A stretch of 64,000 bases of DNA from Beroe ovata (lineage: Eukaryota; Ctenophora; Nuda; Beroida; Beroidae): the NCBI GenBank assembly GCA_946803715.1, contig CAMPET010000080.1:59693-123692 (forward strand), written 5' to 3'. The position numbers and the translations under genes are program-made. The notes below the pieces were generated by a model. It was given only the letters and a program-made list of their open reading frames with translations, was not told where the DNA came from and searched no databases. Below, piece after piece: positions 25,047-38,230 of this stretch (position 1 is the first letter of the stretch; every line of letters starts with the position of its first letter).

Positions 25047-25407
25047 GGTAACACGTACAACTGGAGCAACTAGAGAGAAAGAGAGGGGTTGAACAAGATC
25101 TGAGTCTCACGTGGGGGGATGTGACCAAAAAAAGGAATCAGGTATAAATTCTCAACCAAGTTCAAATTTGTTAGCGAAATAATTTTTCTCTCCTCAATTA
25201 TCATACAACAGAAAAGTGGAACGAGCAAAGCCCCACTGNCGCTTCGCGGCCAGGCTGGGTGGAAAAAATTGCAATCGTGGAGATGTCAAGATGGAGGTTC
25301 CTGTTTCATGAAAAAGATTGAAATATGCTTTCTAAAACAAAACTCTGCTCTTCATATGAGATTTTCATGATTATCAGCAAGCGTCTCCAAGACGCACTAA
25401 ACTAAAC

Positions 25408-27879
25408 CTTTTGGAATTCGATGTTCTTCCTCTTTACACCGATATCAAGATCAACATTCTTCAGCTCCTCCATTCGCTCGTAGATCTGAGGATATAATTG
25501 GTCAACTCCAGAATATGCATCTCAATAATTGGTCAACTCCAGAATATACATCCCAAGAATTGGTGAGTTTCAGAGAGGATGAAGACAGAATGAGGCGCGA
25601 TCTCCGTCTGTTCCTTAGTTGATTGTTGCGTGATTCAAGTACTTGGGCTGCTGATTCCGGCCTAAAAATGTTCGAAATACTGTTTTCTCTAACCTGTCCC
25701 TCCATTCCGAGGATGTCAACATCAGATCCATCATTGAGGAGGTTGGCGACAAAGTCACAACCGGCCTGTGTACTCTGCATAGCCACAGACAGTTCCTCCC
25801 TCTTAGCCTCGAGTTGGGATACACTGGCCTGCTTCATCTGCTCAACTAAGGGGAGGAGAGAATGGTGAGGGAAGTAGTGAGATGTGAGGTGGGAATTTGG
25901 GGACAATGAGAGAGAGGTGAGGGGATTACCGATGATGGTGCAAATCCTGTCATCCAAAACATTAGAATGCGAAATTCTGGGTAATTACCTGTGTTGAGAA
26001 GATGCTGTTCTCTGGCCTTGATAGCTTTCTGCACACGTTCCATCATGGTCTTAATCTCATTCTGTGCTTTCTTTGCCTGCTCCTTCATTTCATGTTCCTC
26101 GTCCTTGAGGATTGTGATGCTCTGATTGAGCGGCTTGAGCTTAGATTGGACGGCATCCAGAGCTTGTTTTACGTTGTCTCTGTGTGATCCGATGATCTCA
26201 GAGATGGGCTTCACCTTCATGTTCTTGTACTCTCCTGAGAGATTAGCATGTCAGAAATCAGTCAATATCTCAAGATCGGGTGAACAGACACCAGACACCA
26301 GGCGGTGACACTAATATAACATAACATTTCTCAATGTTATTTTGAGAATCATCATGGACGTTCATTAAGTGTAAAGTTAAGCTCCACAGCACACTTACCG
26401 AGAGTACAGTCTCGGCAGATGGACTCGCTCGTAGTCTCACAGTAGAGTCGGAGTGCCTCCTCAGGATGTTTGGGACACATCTGAATCCTGTGATTCGCCT
26501 GGAACAGGGCCAAGTGGGTCAGTTACGCAGGCCGAGGGCTGAGAAGGCATGATATCCCACGGCTAACCACGCCCCAAGAATTGAGTGAGTTTCTCGAGCA
26601 TAGTACACTGAGTGTTGGCGACACCCAAAGAATGGCCAAATCGATTCGATCCCTTCAATCATTGACGCATGTCAGAATCCTATGACCTAAGGAAAATGTA
26701 GGAATCATCAAGTACCTGGAGGGACCTATCTTTGATGAGCTCGTCGAAGTTGAAGATATGATGGTCCTTGGTGTACTTGAGCGAGCTGTATATTGATTTA
26801 CAGTCCTTACAGTACGCTTCCTCAGCCTCAACACACCAGAACTCAGCACCTGCAGATTGGGAAAATATTAACTTGTGTTTGAATAGTCATTGACGGTGCT
26901 CAGCTACGTTTGCAACAGCTCTGAGCAGCGATCATGTGCAACAAAAAGGTCCTTATCTCGATAAAATTCCATTCGGGTTAGGAAAAAGTGCGGTATCGTT
27001 TCATCTCGATCTTAAATAACTCAAAAACTTACCACAGTTGCCACACCCATCGCACGTCTTGGTCTCCTTTTCCTTGTTCAGGTTGAGGATCTTGATGAGG
27101 TTCTCAATAACTCGGTGTTTGGTGAAGTTCTTCACGTCACCGTTGATAAGAGCAACTTCCTTTCGGCAGATTGGGCAACTGGGGAGGGGTGAGAAGAGAA
27201 ATGAGAAATAGTCAGAAAAGGAGAAATGAATTTTGCTGAATTTCTTGGAGGATGTATCATGAAAACTACCACGATATTCAAAAAAATTGGTCACAAAAAC
27301 CAGCAAAATACTGCAAGTCTACTCACACAACATAGGAGTTGTGTCCGGCAGCCTGCGCAAGACAAGCCTCACAGTAGGTGTGAAGACAGGGCAGGACTCG
27401 CGGGGAAGTAAAGTGGTCCCGGCAGATGGGGCATTCCAACTCATTCCACATACGTGCAGCTACCTTCTCATCTGTGACCCTGGGGGAGGAGGAGGGGGTT
27501 AGGGTTATGGGGTGGTCATGGGTCAGGGGTGGAGATTGCGCTAGAGGGGTGAGGGCAATCCTCTCTTGTTTAAATTTTCGACCTAAGCCAATTGTCGAAA
27601 ATTTGAATAGAAACTTCATCAGTAAGCGTGGTATCCTGCGATTGAAATGGCAATATTTGTATTCAAATACAATCCTTATGAGCAATCGACAAAACAACTG
27701 TCCAATCCAAACACAAGGAAACATATTTCTTACTTCTTTTGGACGACCTCCTCCTTGCCGTCCTCGGTGTGGTGGATGATGTTCTGTGCCTTCACTGCAC
27801 TGGGTGGGGGCGATGCTTGACTTGTCCTGATCTCTTTACCGTCCTCGTTGAATTCCTTCCGTTTGATAACCTCGGCCAT
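25408..27879 (-). CDS. Second copy of TRIM exons 1-8 (RING, B-boxes, coiled coil); probable allelic duplicate
   Basis: Exons: 27734-27879, 27327-27479, 27033-27178, 26716-26849, 26399-26498, 25989-26234, 25694-25845, 25408-25485. Every exon has the same length as its partner in the full gene, and the protein differs little or not at all, while introns differ by indels (for instance the extra 'gggga...gaaatagtcag' stretch near 27181-27215). No NHL exons follow. The copy stops near 25250, close to the single N at 25239, and the other copy stops at exactly the same N in sequence matching 28146-28178. Two alleles joined end to end explain this best. If real, it would encode a TRIM without its NHL propeller. 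Confidence 0.8.
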
Positions 27880-29570
27880 GGTAACACGTACAACTGGAGC
27901 AACTAGAGAGAAAGAGAGGGGGTGAGTCAGGGGACAGGCGAGAGAGAAGGGGGAGAGAGATGGGGAGAGAGGGGGAGTGAGTCGTAATGGGGGAGAGAGG
28001 GGGAGTGAGTCGTAAAGGGGTTGAACAAGATTTGAGTCTCAAGAGGGAAGGAGGGATGTGACAAAAAAAGAAATCAGGTATAAGTTCTCAACCAAGTTCA
28101 AATTTGTCAGCGAAATGATTTTTCTCTCCTCAATTATAATACAACAGAAAAGTGGAACGAGCAAAGCCCCACTGTTGAGTGAGTAAGAGAATAAATACTC
28201 GCTCTGCGTCATGGAAGCACACGCTGCCACTTGCTGCAAAACCATGACAATTTGAAGAAAACAACATCATGATCTATGTTTGCAGCGAGAGTTTAACTGA
28301 CGCAGATAACTAACGAAATAAAGTTGTTAATCCACTGCTATATACGTGCAATCAAGCGCTATTTTTATTGACACTTATCAAAATCAAGCAGGTAGTGTAT
28401 TGCTTTGCATGATAAGCGTGATTTTAACAAGGTCACGTGATAGTTGTTTCAATCGTATGTTGGTTACCTGGCAACACGTGATGGTCACGTGGCCCCGTTT
28501 CAGCCTATGGGAGCAACCGTAGCGTAGAAAGCAATTGTTGTTGCGAATTAGTTGCTATGGCCGTGCTTGTTTCCGATCTGTAGCCTGCTGAAACAGTGGA
28601 TTTTTAAAGTGAAACTTGCATAAATCAAAGATTGTAGTGCATATGAAAGTATACAATGGAATCCAGATCTTGGTTAGGAAAAACACGTTACGATCATTAC
28701 CAGAGAAAGGCTTGTTTCGGACAGCCGTCGTAAACCAGTACATTCATTGTATTTGAACTTGTAAAACTCCATCTAAACTGTGAAGTTGGGTGAGTACTGA
28801 GTAACTCGAATAAATATCGACGTTCAGTGAAAGTTATCAGAAACTTTTGAAAAAAAATGCGCTTTGTTAGAAAGGGCAAGCTTGTGTCAAAATTTAAACT
28901 CCCAATCTTGAAAAGCAACAGAAATTGAATGCGCAAATACACCAAAACATTTTCTTAACAGGCAGAACATCTGCCTAAAATCATATCTTCAAGTTAAAGT
29001 ATTAACTCTCGCAAAGTATAGTTTTTAAACAGTAAAATTAATCAATTAATATAAGGTGAAGGTCGCTGAAATAATTCAAAAAAGTGATTCTTCAGCTCCC
29101 CGCTTCATTAATTGAACAGTTAATCAGGAAAGTATAAAATGTACATTTTCATTGAAACCATTCTGAAGAACAGAGCTAATTTTGAGAACGTCTGAATATA
29201 AAAATATAGAAAAAAGAAAACAAATATTATGTATTGATCACAATACCATTCCCAGAGCTAAACTTGCTACCTGACCCTGACCGTATGCAAAAATGCTTTC
29301 AAAAACAGCTTCTTAAACAGTGTGTCACAAAAGAAGGCTAGAAGTCCTGTTTCTTTTCTTACAATCAAATGAAAATAAAAACTAACCAACAGCGTGGGGA
29401 GGAAAATAATCTGAAATTTTTAGTCGACTTCATTACATGCCGACAGTGTGAGTTTTCACATCATCTTAATGTGAAATTGAGGAATTAGAAGTGCGCGGTG
29501 TATGATCACAATCTTATTCAGATCGAATTCTGACACAGAAATCGATCGGATATCAACGAATCATGTTTGT
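27880..29570. promoter_or_regulatory. Intergenic region upstream of TRIM and downstream of the Syk-like gene
   Basis: No exon seen. At 28434-28491 there are three CACGTG boxes and one X-box-like GTTACCTGGCAAC (28463-28475) directly abutting the second CACGTG. This is a reasonable promoter candidate for the minus-strand TRIM gene. The part next to 29570 should be the 3'UTR of the Syk-like gene. Confidence 0.4.
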
Positions 29571-32500
29571 TCAGTGTGCTCCCCTTGTCTCATCCAAATG
29601 TAAAATTCTGATAATTGATCCAGGATCGTTTACTTTCCAGTTGTAAGCTTTGACTATGAGATCCAGAATGACTGTCAACTTTTCCTTGACTGTCGTGAGT
29701 GATGGTCTGTCGTGTGATCTGGAGTACAGGGAAAAGTAACAAAAAATTAAGAGGGCCCCATCGCTTATCAAATTGATAGATAGAAATTACTCTCGATCAG
29801 CGAAAAGTTTTACCAATGAATAAGTTTGGAAAATAGGAGTTTCGACGGAAACCACAGACAGGAATAAGTTTGGAAAATATCATTTAAACCGAGAAGTTTC
29901 GACGGAAACCACAGACAGATATAAACCACAAAGATGAATTCATATCATACCTTTGTCGTATACAAAGCTTGATTAGATTTCGGACTGCTATTGGAACGTG
30001 CGGTTGGAATGAAACAATAGGAACGCCGTTGTTATACTTGATCTCCTGTTAGTAAGAAAAATAAAACACAATCGTCGACAGTTTTAATTTCAGCATCTAC
30101 CGACCGTTTTTCGTTACTCCTACTCCAAAAGTTTCCCTACTTTTTGCGAAAACTCGAGTGTCATGATACTTCAAAATATCCCCTATTTTTGCCCAGTGTC
30201 ATGCTACTCTAACTCAAACACTCACCAGCAAGTCTTTGTAGCTGAACTGCGAGTAGTGTATCGCCTCGAGGAGTGTGATACCCAGACTCCAAGTTAGACT
30301 GGTCTTGCTGTCAGTGGGAAACCACCTGATCTTATCCACGTCCTGTTCGGAACATCAGAGAGAGAGATGAGAGAAGATTCATCGCCAAAATGCATCAATA
30401 AATTGAGCAAAGACTATACCAGGGCCGTAGTATGAAATTTCAATATCAATTCATCCAATCAGTGAAAATACAATTTCCACAGAAATTTCTATACTGGTTC
30501 CCTAGCAAAGGCAACACTCTCATATCTACCTGATCACTCAGTAATCGTGTGGTTGAATAGAGAGATAGTTTAGCGCACAGAGCGGAGTTTAGGAGAATAT
30601 TGCGACAGGATAGTGCCCGTAGCGGCAACTTCACATCCTCGATATACAGCAATGCACTGCATATGTCACGAATCCAGAATAGAACGTTGAGGGGTGATGT
30701 GTCTCTGAAACAGGGTTTGGGAGAATGGACAAAACAGAGGGTTTGGGAGAATAATGTGGTGCAATGAGCAAAGCGGAGGGTTTGGGAGAGGGAACAGAAT
30801 AGGTGGGGGCTAGGTTCAGGAACCAGGAAAAGGCCCTTTCTCCCGGCAAAAGGGGGTTCTTAGGGGATCTTAATATGAATGAATGACTTACTTTTTCCCG
30901 TTTTCCGCCAGGTAGATGTCTAAAGTGCCTATTTCGCACAGCTCTGTCACGATCAATTGCTGCTTTTCGAAGCCTGGAAAAGGGGGATTGAAGAACAGCA
31001 CCTCGAGACCATGACATTGCCAAATTTTACACTTTGTTTTGTCATTCGGTCAGATTTGTTATAAATACAGCGCATGAGATCATCAAAATGTGACACCTAT
31101 CAGGTAGCCATAATCAATTACAAAACTCGAGCCGCGCATCGATATTGTTAGGAAACACGTGATGATAGATGTTGAAAACAAACAATTTCATGGACAATTG
31201 TTTGCGCGCGTTCCACACTCTAAACTACTATTTTGCGTCCGCCCGAAATTATGATTGATGAAACGGAAATTAGCCCAAGTTGTGGCGTGTATTTGATACA
31301 TGCTGAAATTTGACACTCGAATAAGTTCATAGTACACCAAGTCCTGAGAACTTTGTTCATGACATAAACAAGGAAGTGCAGTAGGAGTGTCAGACTTTCG
31401 ATGAATTGTTAATAATGAATAACAGCGGATTTCCCAATCAATGGAAATCTGATGATCGAAAGATTCTGATACACCCCCACTAAACAAACTGTTACCGCCC
31501 AACAAACTGTTACCACCCAACAAACTGTTGTCAGAACAAACTGTTACCACTCACCAATCAAACGAACTATGTTATCATGTTCTAGGACAAATGGTTCATG
31601 TTTCCACTTGCTGCTTCCCTTAGCAACCCTTTTTATAGCAACAGGGACGTAATGGAGTGTTCCTTTGTAAACTTTACTACACGCTCCATTTCCTGAAATA
31701 TAGCACCAGATTGATCACATTTCTGAGAAAATATCCAATTGTCCCCCAGCAGCTTTAATGAAAAGGAAATTGATTGTGTTTCGAAGAAAGTTCTAAAATT
31801 AGTCACTAGGTATCACACTATATATGGTATTGCAGACAAAATGTAGAACTTGAGTACTGCTAGTCAATGATTGTGAAATATCGATGATATATGTCGGTCA
31901 CAGGTTTTCTTACTCAAGACAAGATTTTGTGGGAACGAATGCGTCAGGCGTACAGGTGATCAAAGATCAAGGAACTTTAGAGCAGGCATAATGAACTCAT
32001 TTCTGGTTCCTCAGGCGATGTTCAATACAACAACAAATAACAAATGAACTTACCGACAACTTCACTGCAGAGGATACTGTTCTGATCGAGGGATAGACGG
32101 TTTGAAGAGGATTTCAGACTCTCAATTTCGCTCTGTCGCAGGAAATTTTTCTTATTCTTCTTCCTCTCGCCAGCATTCCTGTAAAACAGTGCAAAGTATT
32201 CTATCAAGCACACGAAAGGAGAAGTTATGATATGTCGGGCTCGCAAAAATATTTACCTGCGTTTGAGTTTGGTCTGAACCTGGTGATTTCCTCCGTCTAC
32301 CTCATCAGATGAGGAACTCTTCCTAGCAGCTGCCTGAGGAATGAGCTACGTCACAAACTGGTGTCAGAGGTATGTCATAAACTGGTGTCAGAGGTATGTC
32401 ATAAACTGGCGTCAGCGCAATTCACAAACTGTTAGAAATTTTTTCGTCTTGGGCGTGGCTTCACGGCAAGAATGAATCCAGTAAGGTCATTAAAAGAGTG

Positions 32501-35005
32501 GCTACTCGTAGTATGAGAGTATGAGAGATGATTTGGTGAACAATTGGTGTCCTAAGTGCCCGTTAAGACTCCGTTACAAGCCTACAAAAATGACGTACAG
32601 GAGTGTGGAGTCATTCACTTCATTTTCTATCGATACTGTTGTCAGAAATTCGAAGAAAATTTTTGTTGCATTTTCATGCAAATACCATCGATTCCCATGC
32701 ATTTTTGGACGCTGAATCGATTCCCGATCGAATTTCAGCCCTATCTTGCTTCCCTGAGGAGCTGTATATCATGTGACTCAGAACCTCATGACCGAGAAGA
32801 AATTTGAATTTTCCCCAATTTCCCAATCAGCTAGCTCTCTAATTCTTTCAGATTCGAATTCTACGTCAAAAAATAGGCCAGAAACACTTTTTTTCAGTAT
32901 GTCACGTGCAAATATGTTTTTGGCCTATTTGTGTGTCCCATTGATTTTCGTGTTTTTGTAGTGAATGCTTCCCAGGGGAGAGAAATCGTCATTTGGGCGT
33001 GGTTTCACGGCAAGTATGAACTGAGCATGATCGTCAAAAGAGTCGATACTTGTAGTGTGATAGTAGGAGAGATGATTTGGTGGAAAATTAGTGTCGTAAG
33101 CGCCGGTTAAGACTTCATTAGGGACCTTCAAAAATGACGTATAAAAGTGTGGAGTCATTCACTTCATTTTCTATCGATACTGTTGTCAGAAATTCGAAGA
33201 AAAATTTTTGTTGCATTTTCATGCAAATACCATCGATTCCCATGTATTTTTGGACGCTGAATCGATTCCCGATCGAATTTCGGCCCTATCTTGCTTCCCT
33301 GAGGAGCTGTATATCATGTGACTCAGAACCTCATGACCGAGAAGAAATTAGAATTTTCCCCAATTTCCCAATCAGCTAGCTCTCTAATTCTTTCAGATTC
33401 GAATTCTACGTCAAAAAATAGGCCAGAAACACTATTTTTCAGTATGTCACGTGCAAAAATGTTTTTGGCCTATTTGTGTGTCCCATTGATTTTCGTGTTT
33501 TTGTAGTGAATGCTTCCCAGGGGAGAGAAATCGTCATTTGGGCGTGGTTTCACGGCAAGTATGAACTGAGCATGATCGTCAAAAGAGTCGATACTTGTAG
33601 TGTGATAGTAGGAGAGATGATTTGGTGGAAAATTAGTGTCGTAAGCGCCGGTTAAGACTTCATTAGGGACCTTCAAAAATGACGTATAAAAGTGTGGAGT
33701 CATTCACTCCATTTTCTATCGATACTGTTGTCAGCAATTCGAAGAAAAATTTTTGTTGCATTTTCATGCAAATACCATCGATTCCCATGTATTTTTGGAC
33801 GCTGAATCGATTCCCGATCGAATTTCGGCCCTATCTTGCTTCCCTGAGGAGCTGTATATCATGTGACTCAGAACCTCATGACCGAGAAGAAATTAGAATT
33901 TTCCCCAATTTCCCAATCAGCTAGCTCTCTAATTCTTTCAGATTTGAATTCTACGTCAAAAATAGGCCAGAAACACTATTTTTCAGTATGTCACGTGCAA
34001 ATATGCTTTTGGCCTATTTGTGTGTCCCATTGATTTTCGTGTTTTTGTAGTGAATGCTTCCCATGGGAGAGAAATCGTTACTTGGGCGTGGTTTCACGGC
34101 AAATATGAACAGAGCATGATCGTCAAAAGAGTCGATACTTGTAGTGTGATAGTAGGAGAGATGATTTGGTGAAAAATTAGTGTCGTAAACGGTCATCATC
34201 GATTATACTTTCCTACTTATACTGAGATCCGAAATTCTATGGTGAATTTTTGCTCAATTTTAATGCTAATGCCCTGAATTCCTATATAATTCTGCATGCA
34301 GAATGCATGCAGAATTGATTCCCGGTGAAATATTGCCTCTATCTCGCTTCTCTGAGGCGGTGTCTGCCGTGTGACTTTGAACCTCATATCTGACATCAGT
34401 AGGTCGCATCGAATTCTTAATAGCATGAGACTATTCCCCACCTGCATTTTGAGGAGTTTCCTCTGGGATTTCTCGAGGGATTTACGTTTTATGTTGTTAC
34501 TCCCCCGTCTCGATAGGGTGTTGTGCAGATCAAGAGTGATGTTTTCATCTTCTGAGAAGAGAGGGGGAGTGAACGTGTGATTAGGAATTCAACTTCTGTG
34601 TCAACAGAGTGGTCTATACGGATCACCACATGGTTCCTTGTTTAACACGCCGTACAGCACCAGGCTAATTTGATGTGGATAACAACTCCACGTTAATGTT
34701 CAAAACACTGTGAATTGACTACATTAGAACGCAACATGATTATATAAGCTTGACAGCTACGTGGTATCAACTATTCAAACTGTAATATTAATGCAATGTA
34801 CACTATTGAGTTGGTTTATGATGAAGTACCAATCATCAACAATACATTATATGTACTGTTCAGTCAGGAACGATGATAATTAGATGTATTATATTGTATA
34901 ATGTATAGTGCATACCATACATTGTATAGTACACGCTGTAACTGTCACCTTTCACAATGATATGTTCTACAATTAGTATGTCAGACATATCGGGAATATG
35001 ATGTT

Positions 35006-35091
<86 letters not shown>

Positions 35092-37508
35092 AACACACAA
35101 ACAAACACGTGCGAGATGAATACAGGCATATCATAAGATTTTAAGAGTAATGCGAGAAATAACGGTATTAAGCAAAGAAAAGCGATAACACGTGAAACCA
35201 TTTTGGCTGAAACATAACAACCACATATGCAGGAAATAGCCGTCAGGAAAGTGTTCAAAACAAAAGTGTTTTGACGCACTGGGAAAAACTTTCATAATAT
35301 CAAAACAAACCCATGTATCAGTGACCGGTTCACATTTCAAAATAAAATTCGCCAAAAATAGCGCTATATGAGTGTTCCATGATACAATGGTACTCACATG
35401 GTACAATGGTACTCACAACTTTCCGCGCAAGGTCATTAAACGGCAAAGCAATTTGGTAACATAATGTGAAGGCTCATGAGGCTCTGAGATCCTCATTACA
35501 TATTTGACACTAATGAAGTAACACTATACCTTGCCCCTTACTAATGCGCTACATTATCTAATGTGTTAAATGTGCTTCTTATAACGGGTATATTGGTGCA
35601 TTAGTGCAATAATGTAGTATGGGGTGTATAGCGTGTATTTTGGGATGTATATTACACAATGCATGATGCACTATATTTTATGAACTCTGTCAGAAATGAG
35701 AGAAAGACAGCTTTAAATCACACTGCGATATGACTCAGAAAAGTAACCCTTTGTGGGAGCCATAAACTTCATAACATGACGGGTATTTCATCCAGTTGAA
35801 ATGGTGAATTCTTAAGGTGATTGGTGAATAATCCTATGGTGAATTTAGTTTAGTTGCACAGGAAATTCAAACTAACTTGATTTGTTGTTCGAGGGAGCAG
35901 TATCTTCATCGTCACTGAAAGTCATGTTGAAATATCCGACTGCATTTCCCTCACTCGGGTAACTATCGTTATCCGACAGAGACAGATTCGAACTGCGAGT
36001 ATTGGAAATTGGAGTGTTACATTTGAGAATTATTGATTGAGGAGTGAGGACCTTGCTCTTAGGATTTTCCCTTAAGATGAATAAACAGATGGGTCGTGAA
36101 AGGCTGGAACTTACAGGTTTGCAAGATTGAGACTCGAGGATTTCCGCTTGGTTTTCATTGCGACTTTTCTCTTGGCTGGACGAGCTGAGTCTATTGATCC
36201 ATCTGAGACCTGAAATTCGTGATTACTGTTAACATTCTAACCTGTTTTTTATGTTCATAAACAATTGTTTTGATTTATTGAAGCTTATCCCACAAAAACA
36301 GAAAATCATACCAAAACTATCAATTGCGAAACACAAAGGACACCTGGTACCTCAACATCACTTTGTCTGAAGTTGTCAGGGATCAGCTCTGGTGGGTGTG
36401 AGAGGTGACCTCTTTGTAACCACGTGGAAACACAGCATGGCTTCCGGAGACCAACACCTGCATCAGAAGAGAGTATCAGGGTGTTCATTTCATAGATTTG
36501 AAGGCCAAAGATTCAAATTTCTTTGTTAGCTCATGCTACAGATCTTAACTCACCCAGGGATTTATCAGTTTTATAAAACTTGATAAGATCAAGCAGGTTA
36601 TCGAATCTGTTCTGAATTGTGATCCCAATTTTGTTGTCCATTTCAATCACATCAAATTGCCTGACCTGCATAAAGTATGAAGTGCTGATAGCATGCCAGA
36701 TGACAGGAAGAAATTGTTTTGCTTCATAATTTTGTCAACAGGAAAGTTTTAATGTTTATTCACCTTATTATTGAGCCAAATTGAAAGAACATAGATGACT
36801 GATTCTTTGATAGAAGTTGTGACAAGAAATGAACCACAAATTGGGTCTGTCACAGCAAGCCTCAAACTAACTTCCTCTTTTGGAATTTTTCCATGGAACC
36901 AACAGAGACCTGTACACTGCAATATATTGAATGTTGAATTTTATATTTGAATTCAATGAATGTACAAATAATTGATATTTATTCACACCATTCCCAATTT
37001 CAACTGACCTGATGTCCAGGAAAGAGAGAGTCATGAACTATAAAGTATCTCACTGGGCAGCCATGAGTCAAAAGAGTCACCATACCATTGGTTTGTTTGC
37101 TGTGCTCTATGACCATACTTTCAAGACTCTCATAAATGTGATTGGAATCCCACACAATGCTTCCATCAATCTGTAGAATTATTTATTTGCCATCAGAAGG
37201 TATGATACCTTGTAGATATTACATACATACTGCAATGCCAATTATTACCTTCATTTACCTGTTTAGTGATAAGATAGTGAGCTATTTTCCTCATGTAGTA
37301 AACACTGATAACATAATTCTCTTCATCCTGATGATGGAAATATGAAGGACAATTTCCATGCATCCTTCATCAGATCAGGAAAAGTAAAAGAATGGTTTCA
37401 TACCTTGGACCTAATAAGGAATGTTCCATCACTACTACTGTAGAGCATCAACCGACACTCAGCAGTTTCTCGATCCACATTGCCATGGAAATATAATTCC
37501 ACCTCCAT
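29571..37508 (-). CDS. Syk/ZAP-70-type tandem-SH2 protein with a degenerate kinase domain
   Basis: Seventeen exons, 661 aa: 37404-37508, 37259-37327, 37009-37170, 36764-36916, 36554-36665, 36351-36457, 36115-36209, 35877-35992, 34442-34551, 32257-32333, 32054-32178, 31555-31692, 30892-30973, 30530-30704, 30226-30342, 29951-30045, 29571-29718. The ATG at 37508 has an in-frame TGA two codons upstream and begins right before the first SH2, as in Syk. N-SH2 (about 6-105): YFHGNV, FLIRSK (Arg33 kept), HYLI. C-SH2 (about 118-205): WFHGKI but FLVTTS, so the phosphotyrosine Arg is Thr145. A long Ser/Lys-rich linker spans about 206-410. Kinase domain: GNGACSKVYKG, VAIK (Lys431), then LRALSCRN in place of HRDLAARN (Asp lost) and LYS in place of DFG; WSLGITLLEA and DRPSLTTV follow. 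It should therefore be a cytoplasmic adaptor/pseudokinase, length close to Syk (about 635 aa). The JAK family was considered and rejected because there are two SH2 domains and no FERM. Confidence 0.88.
32340..32445. repeat. Short tandem repeat with TGGTGTCA motif
   Basis: About three units of GGTGTCAGAGGTATGTCATAAACT, in the intron upstream of exon 10 of the Syk-like gene. The same TGGTGTC/GACACCA core recurs in the repeats near 9.0-9.3 kb and 48.3-48.7 kb. Confidence 0.7.
32451..34200. repeat. 544-bp satellite array, three units plus a partial (array A)
   Basis: Units start with GGGCGTGG at about 32451, 32995, 33540 and 34084, a period of 544-545 bp. The second and third are nearly identical; the first and last are more diverged. 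The array sits in intron 9 of the Syk-like gene. Short frames of 60-83 codons repeat in it on both strands but shift between units, so I do not call genes. A decayed further copy may extend to about 34400. Confidence 0.9.
34560..35870. other. Intron 8 of the Syk-like gene with a CA microsatellite
   Basis: No exon recognised. A long CA tract lies at 35007-35108, followed by AT-rich sequence. A 16-base direct repeat (ACATGGTACAATGGTACTC type) is near 35385-35415. Confidence 0.6.
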
Positions 37509-37918
37509 GAATCATCTTATAGAAGAAAGCATAACATCTCCATCCTGAATCAGGGTTATTTGTTCACTGTATCTTGGCATCTTGTTAGCAGGAAAATATG
37601 CCAAGTGACATTTCTTTAATGACAATATTTATTTTCATGCTGTGTTGTCTATGAATCTAATTCCAAAGCACTTCCATTATCACACAATGCTGAATGTGAA
37701 CACAATACTAATTTTCTGAATATATACAGACAGTTTAATCAGTGAAAAAGAGGTGCTTATTTCATTTTATTTCTCACCACATTGCATTCCATATTTCCAT
37801 AAACAATTCCTTCTTGATGTTCTATCTTGTCGCGTCGATCGATGATAGACCCTATTGAGAATTTCGTTTTGCGCGCGCGCGGCGCAAACTTATTCTCAGA
37901 CTTATTCTTTTGCTGCAC

Positions 37919-38012
37919 GCAAGCCGCTTCGCGGCTTGCATCACTGCATCAGCGGTCTAGCATCGCCAGACAAGTAGCTAACGCAAGCCGCGCCGCTTCG
38001 CGACTTGCATCA
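37919..38012. repeat. Direct repeat containing GC hairpins
   Basis: GCAAGCCGC-TTC-GCGGCTTGC (37919-37939) is a perfect 9-bp hairpin. A second, imperfect copy lies about 63 bases on, each followed by GTGGTCTAGCATCGCCAGA-like sequence. Confidence 0.7.
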
Positions 38013-38106
38013 TGATCAGTGGTCTAGCATCGCCAGATAAGTCCGATCGAACAATCTTCGCAGTGCAGCGCGCGCGCACACACGCTTCTGATGGGCCGTT
38101 TTCAGT

Positions 38107-38230
38107 TTAAATTTGCCTGATGTTATCTGGAGGCGCGCGCCTCCATCGCATCGAATACTAATAGTTTCGGCCTTTGATGCAGATGAAGGCGCGCGAGAAA
38201 CAGTGGACAGATAACATCCGGCAAGTTTAA
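38107..38230. mobile_element. Small TTAA-flanked inverted-repeat element (MITE-like)
   Basis: TTAA at 38107-38110 and again at 38227-38230. Just inside are inverted repeats: ATTTGCCTGATGTTATCTG on the left against the reverse complement of CAGATAACATCCGGCAAGT on the right, with 17 of 19 matching. The interior contains an 18-bp perfect palindrome TGGAGGCGCGCGCCTCCA (38128-38145). The TTAA target is typical of piggyBac-type elements. No protein is encoded. The family is a guess. Confidence 0.55.

Noticed and set aside
25408-27879. Second independent TRIM gene
   Set aside because: Not fully excluded, but identical exon lengths, intron-only divergence and the single N at the junction fit an allelic duplicate better.
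32521-34199. Repeated frames of 60-83 codons on both strands
   Set aside because: They lie in the 544-bp satellite, change between units and are not preserved in the second array.
29571-37508. JAK family assignment
   Set aside because: An SH2 followed by a pseudokinase first suggested JAK, but there are two SH2 domains, no FERM and only one kinase domain, and the gene starts right at the first SH2.
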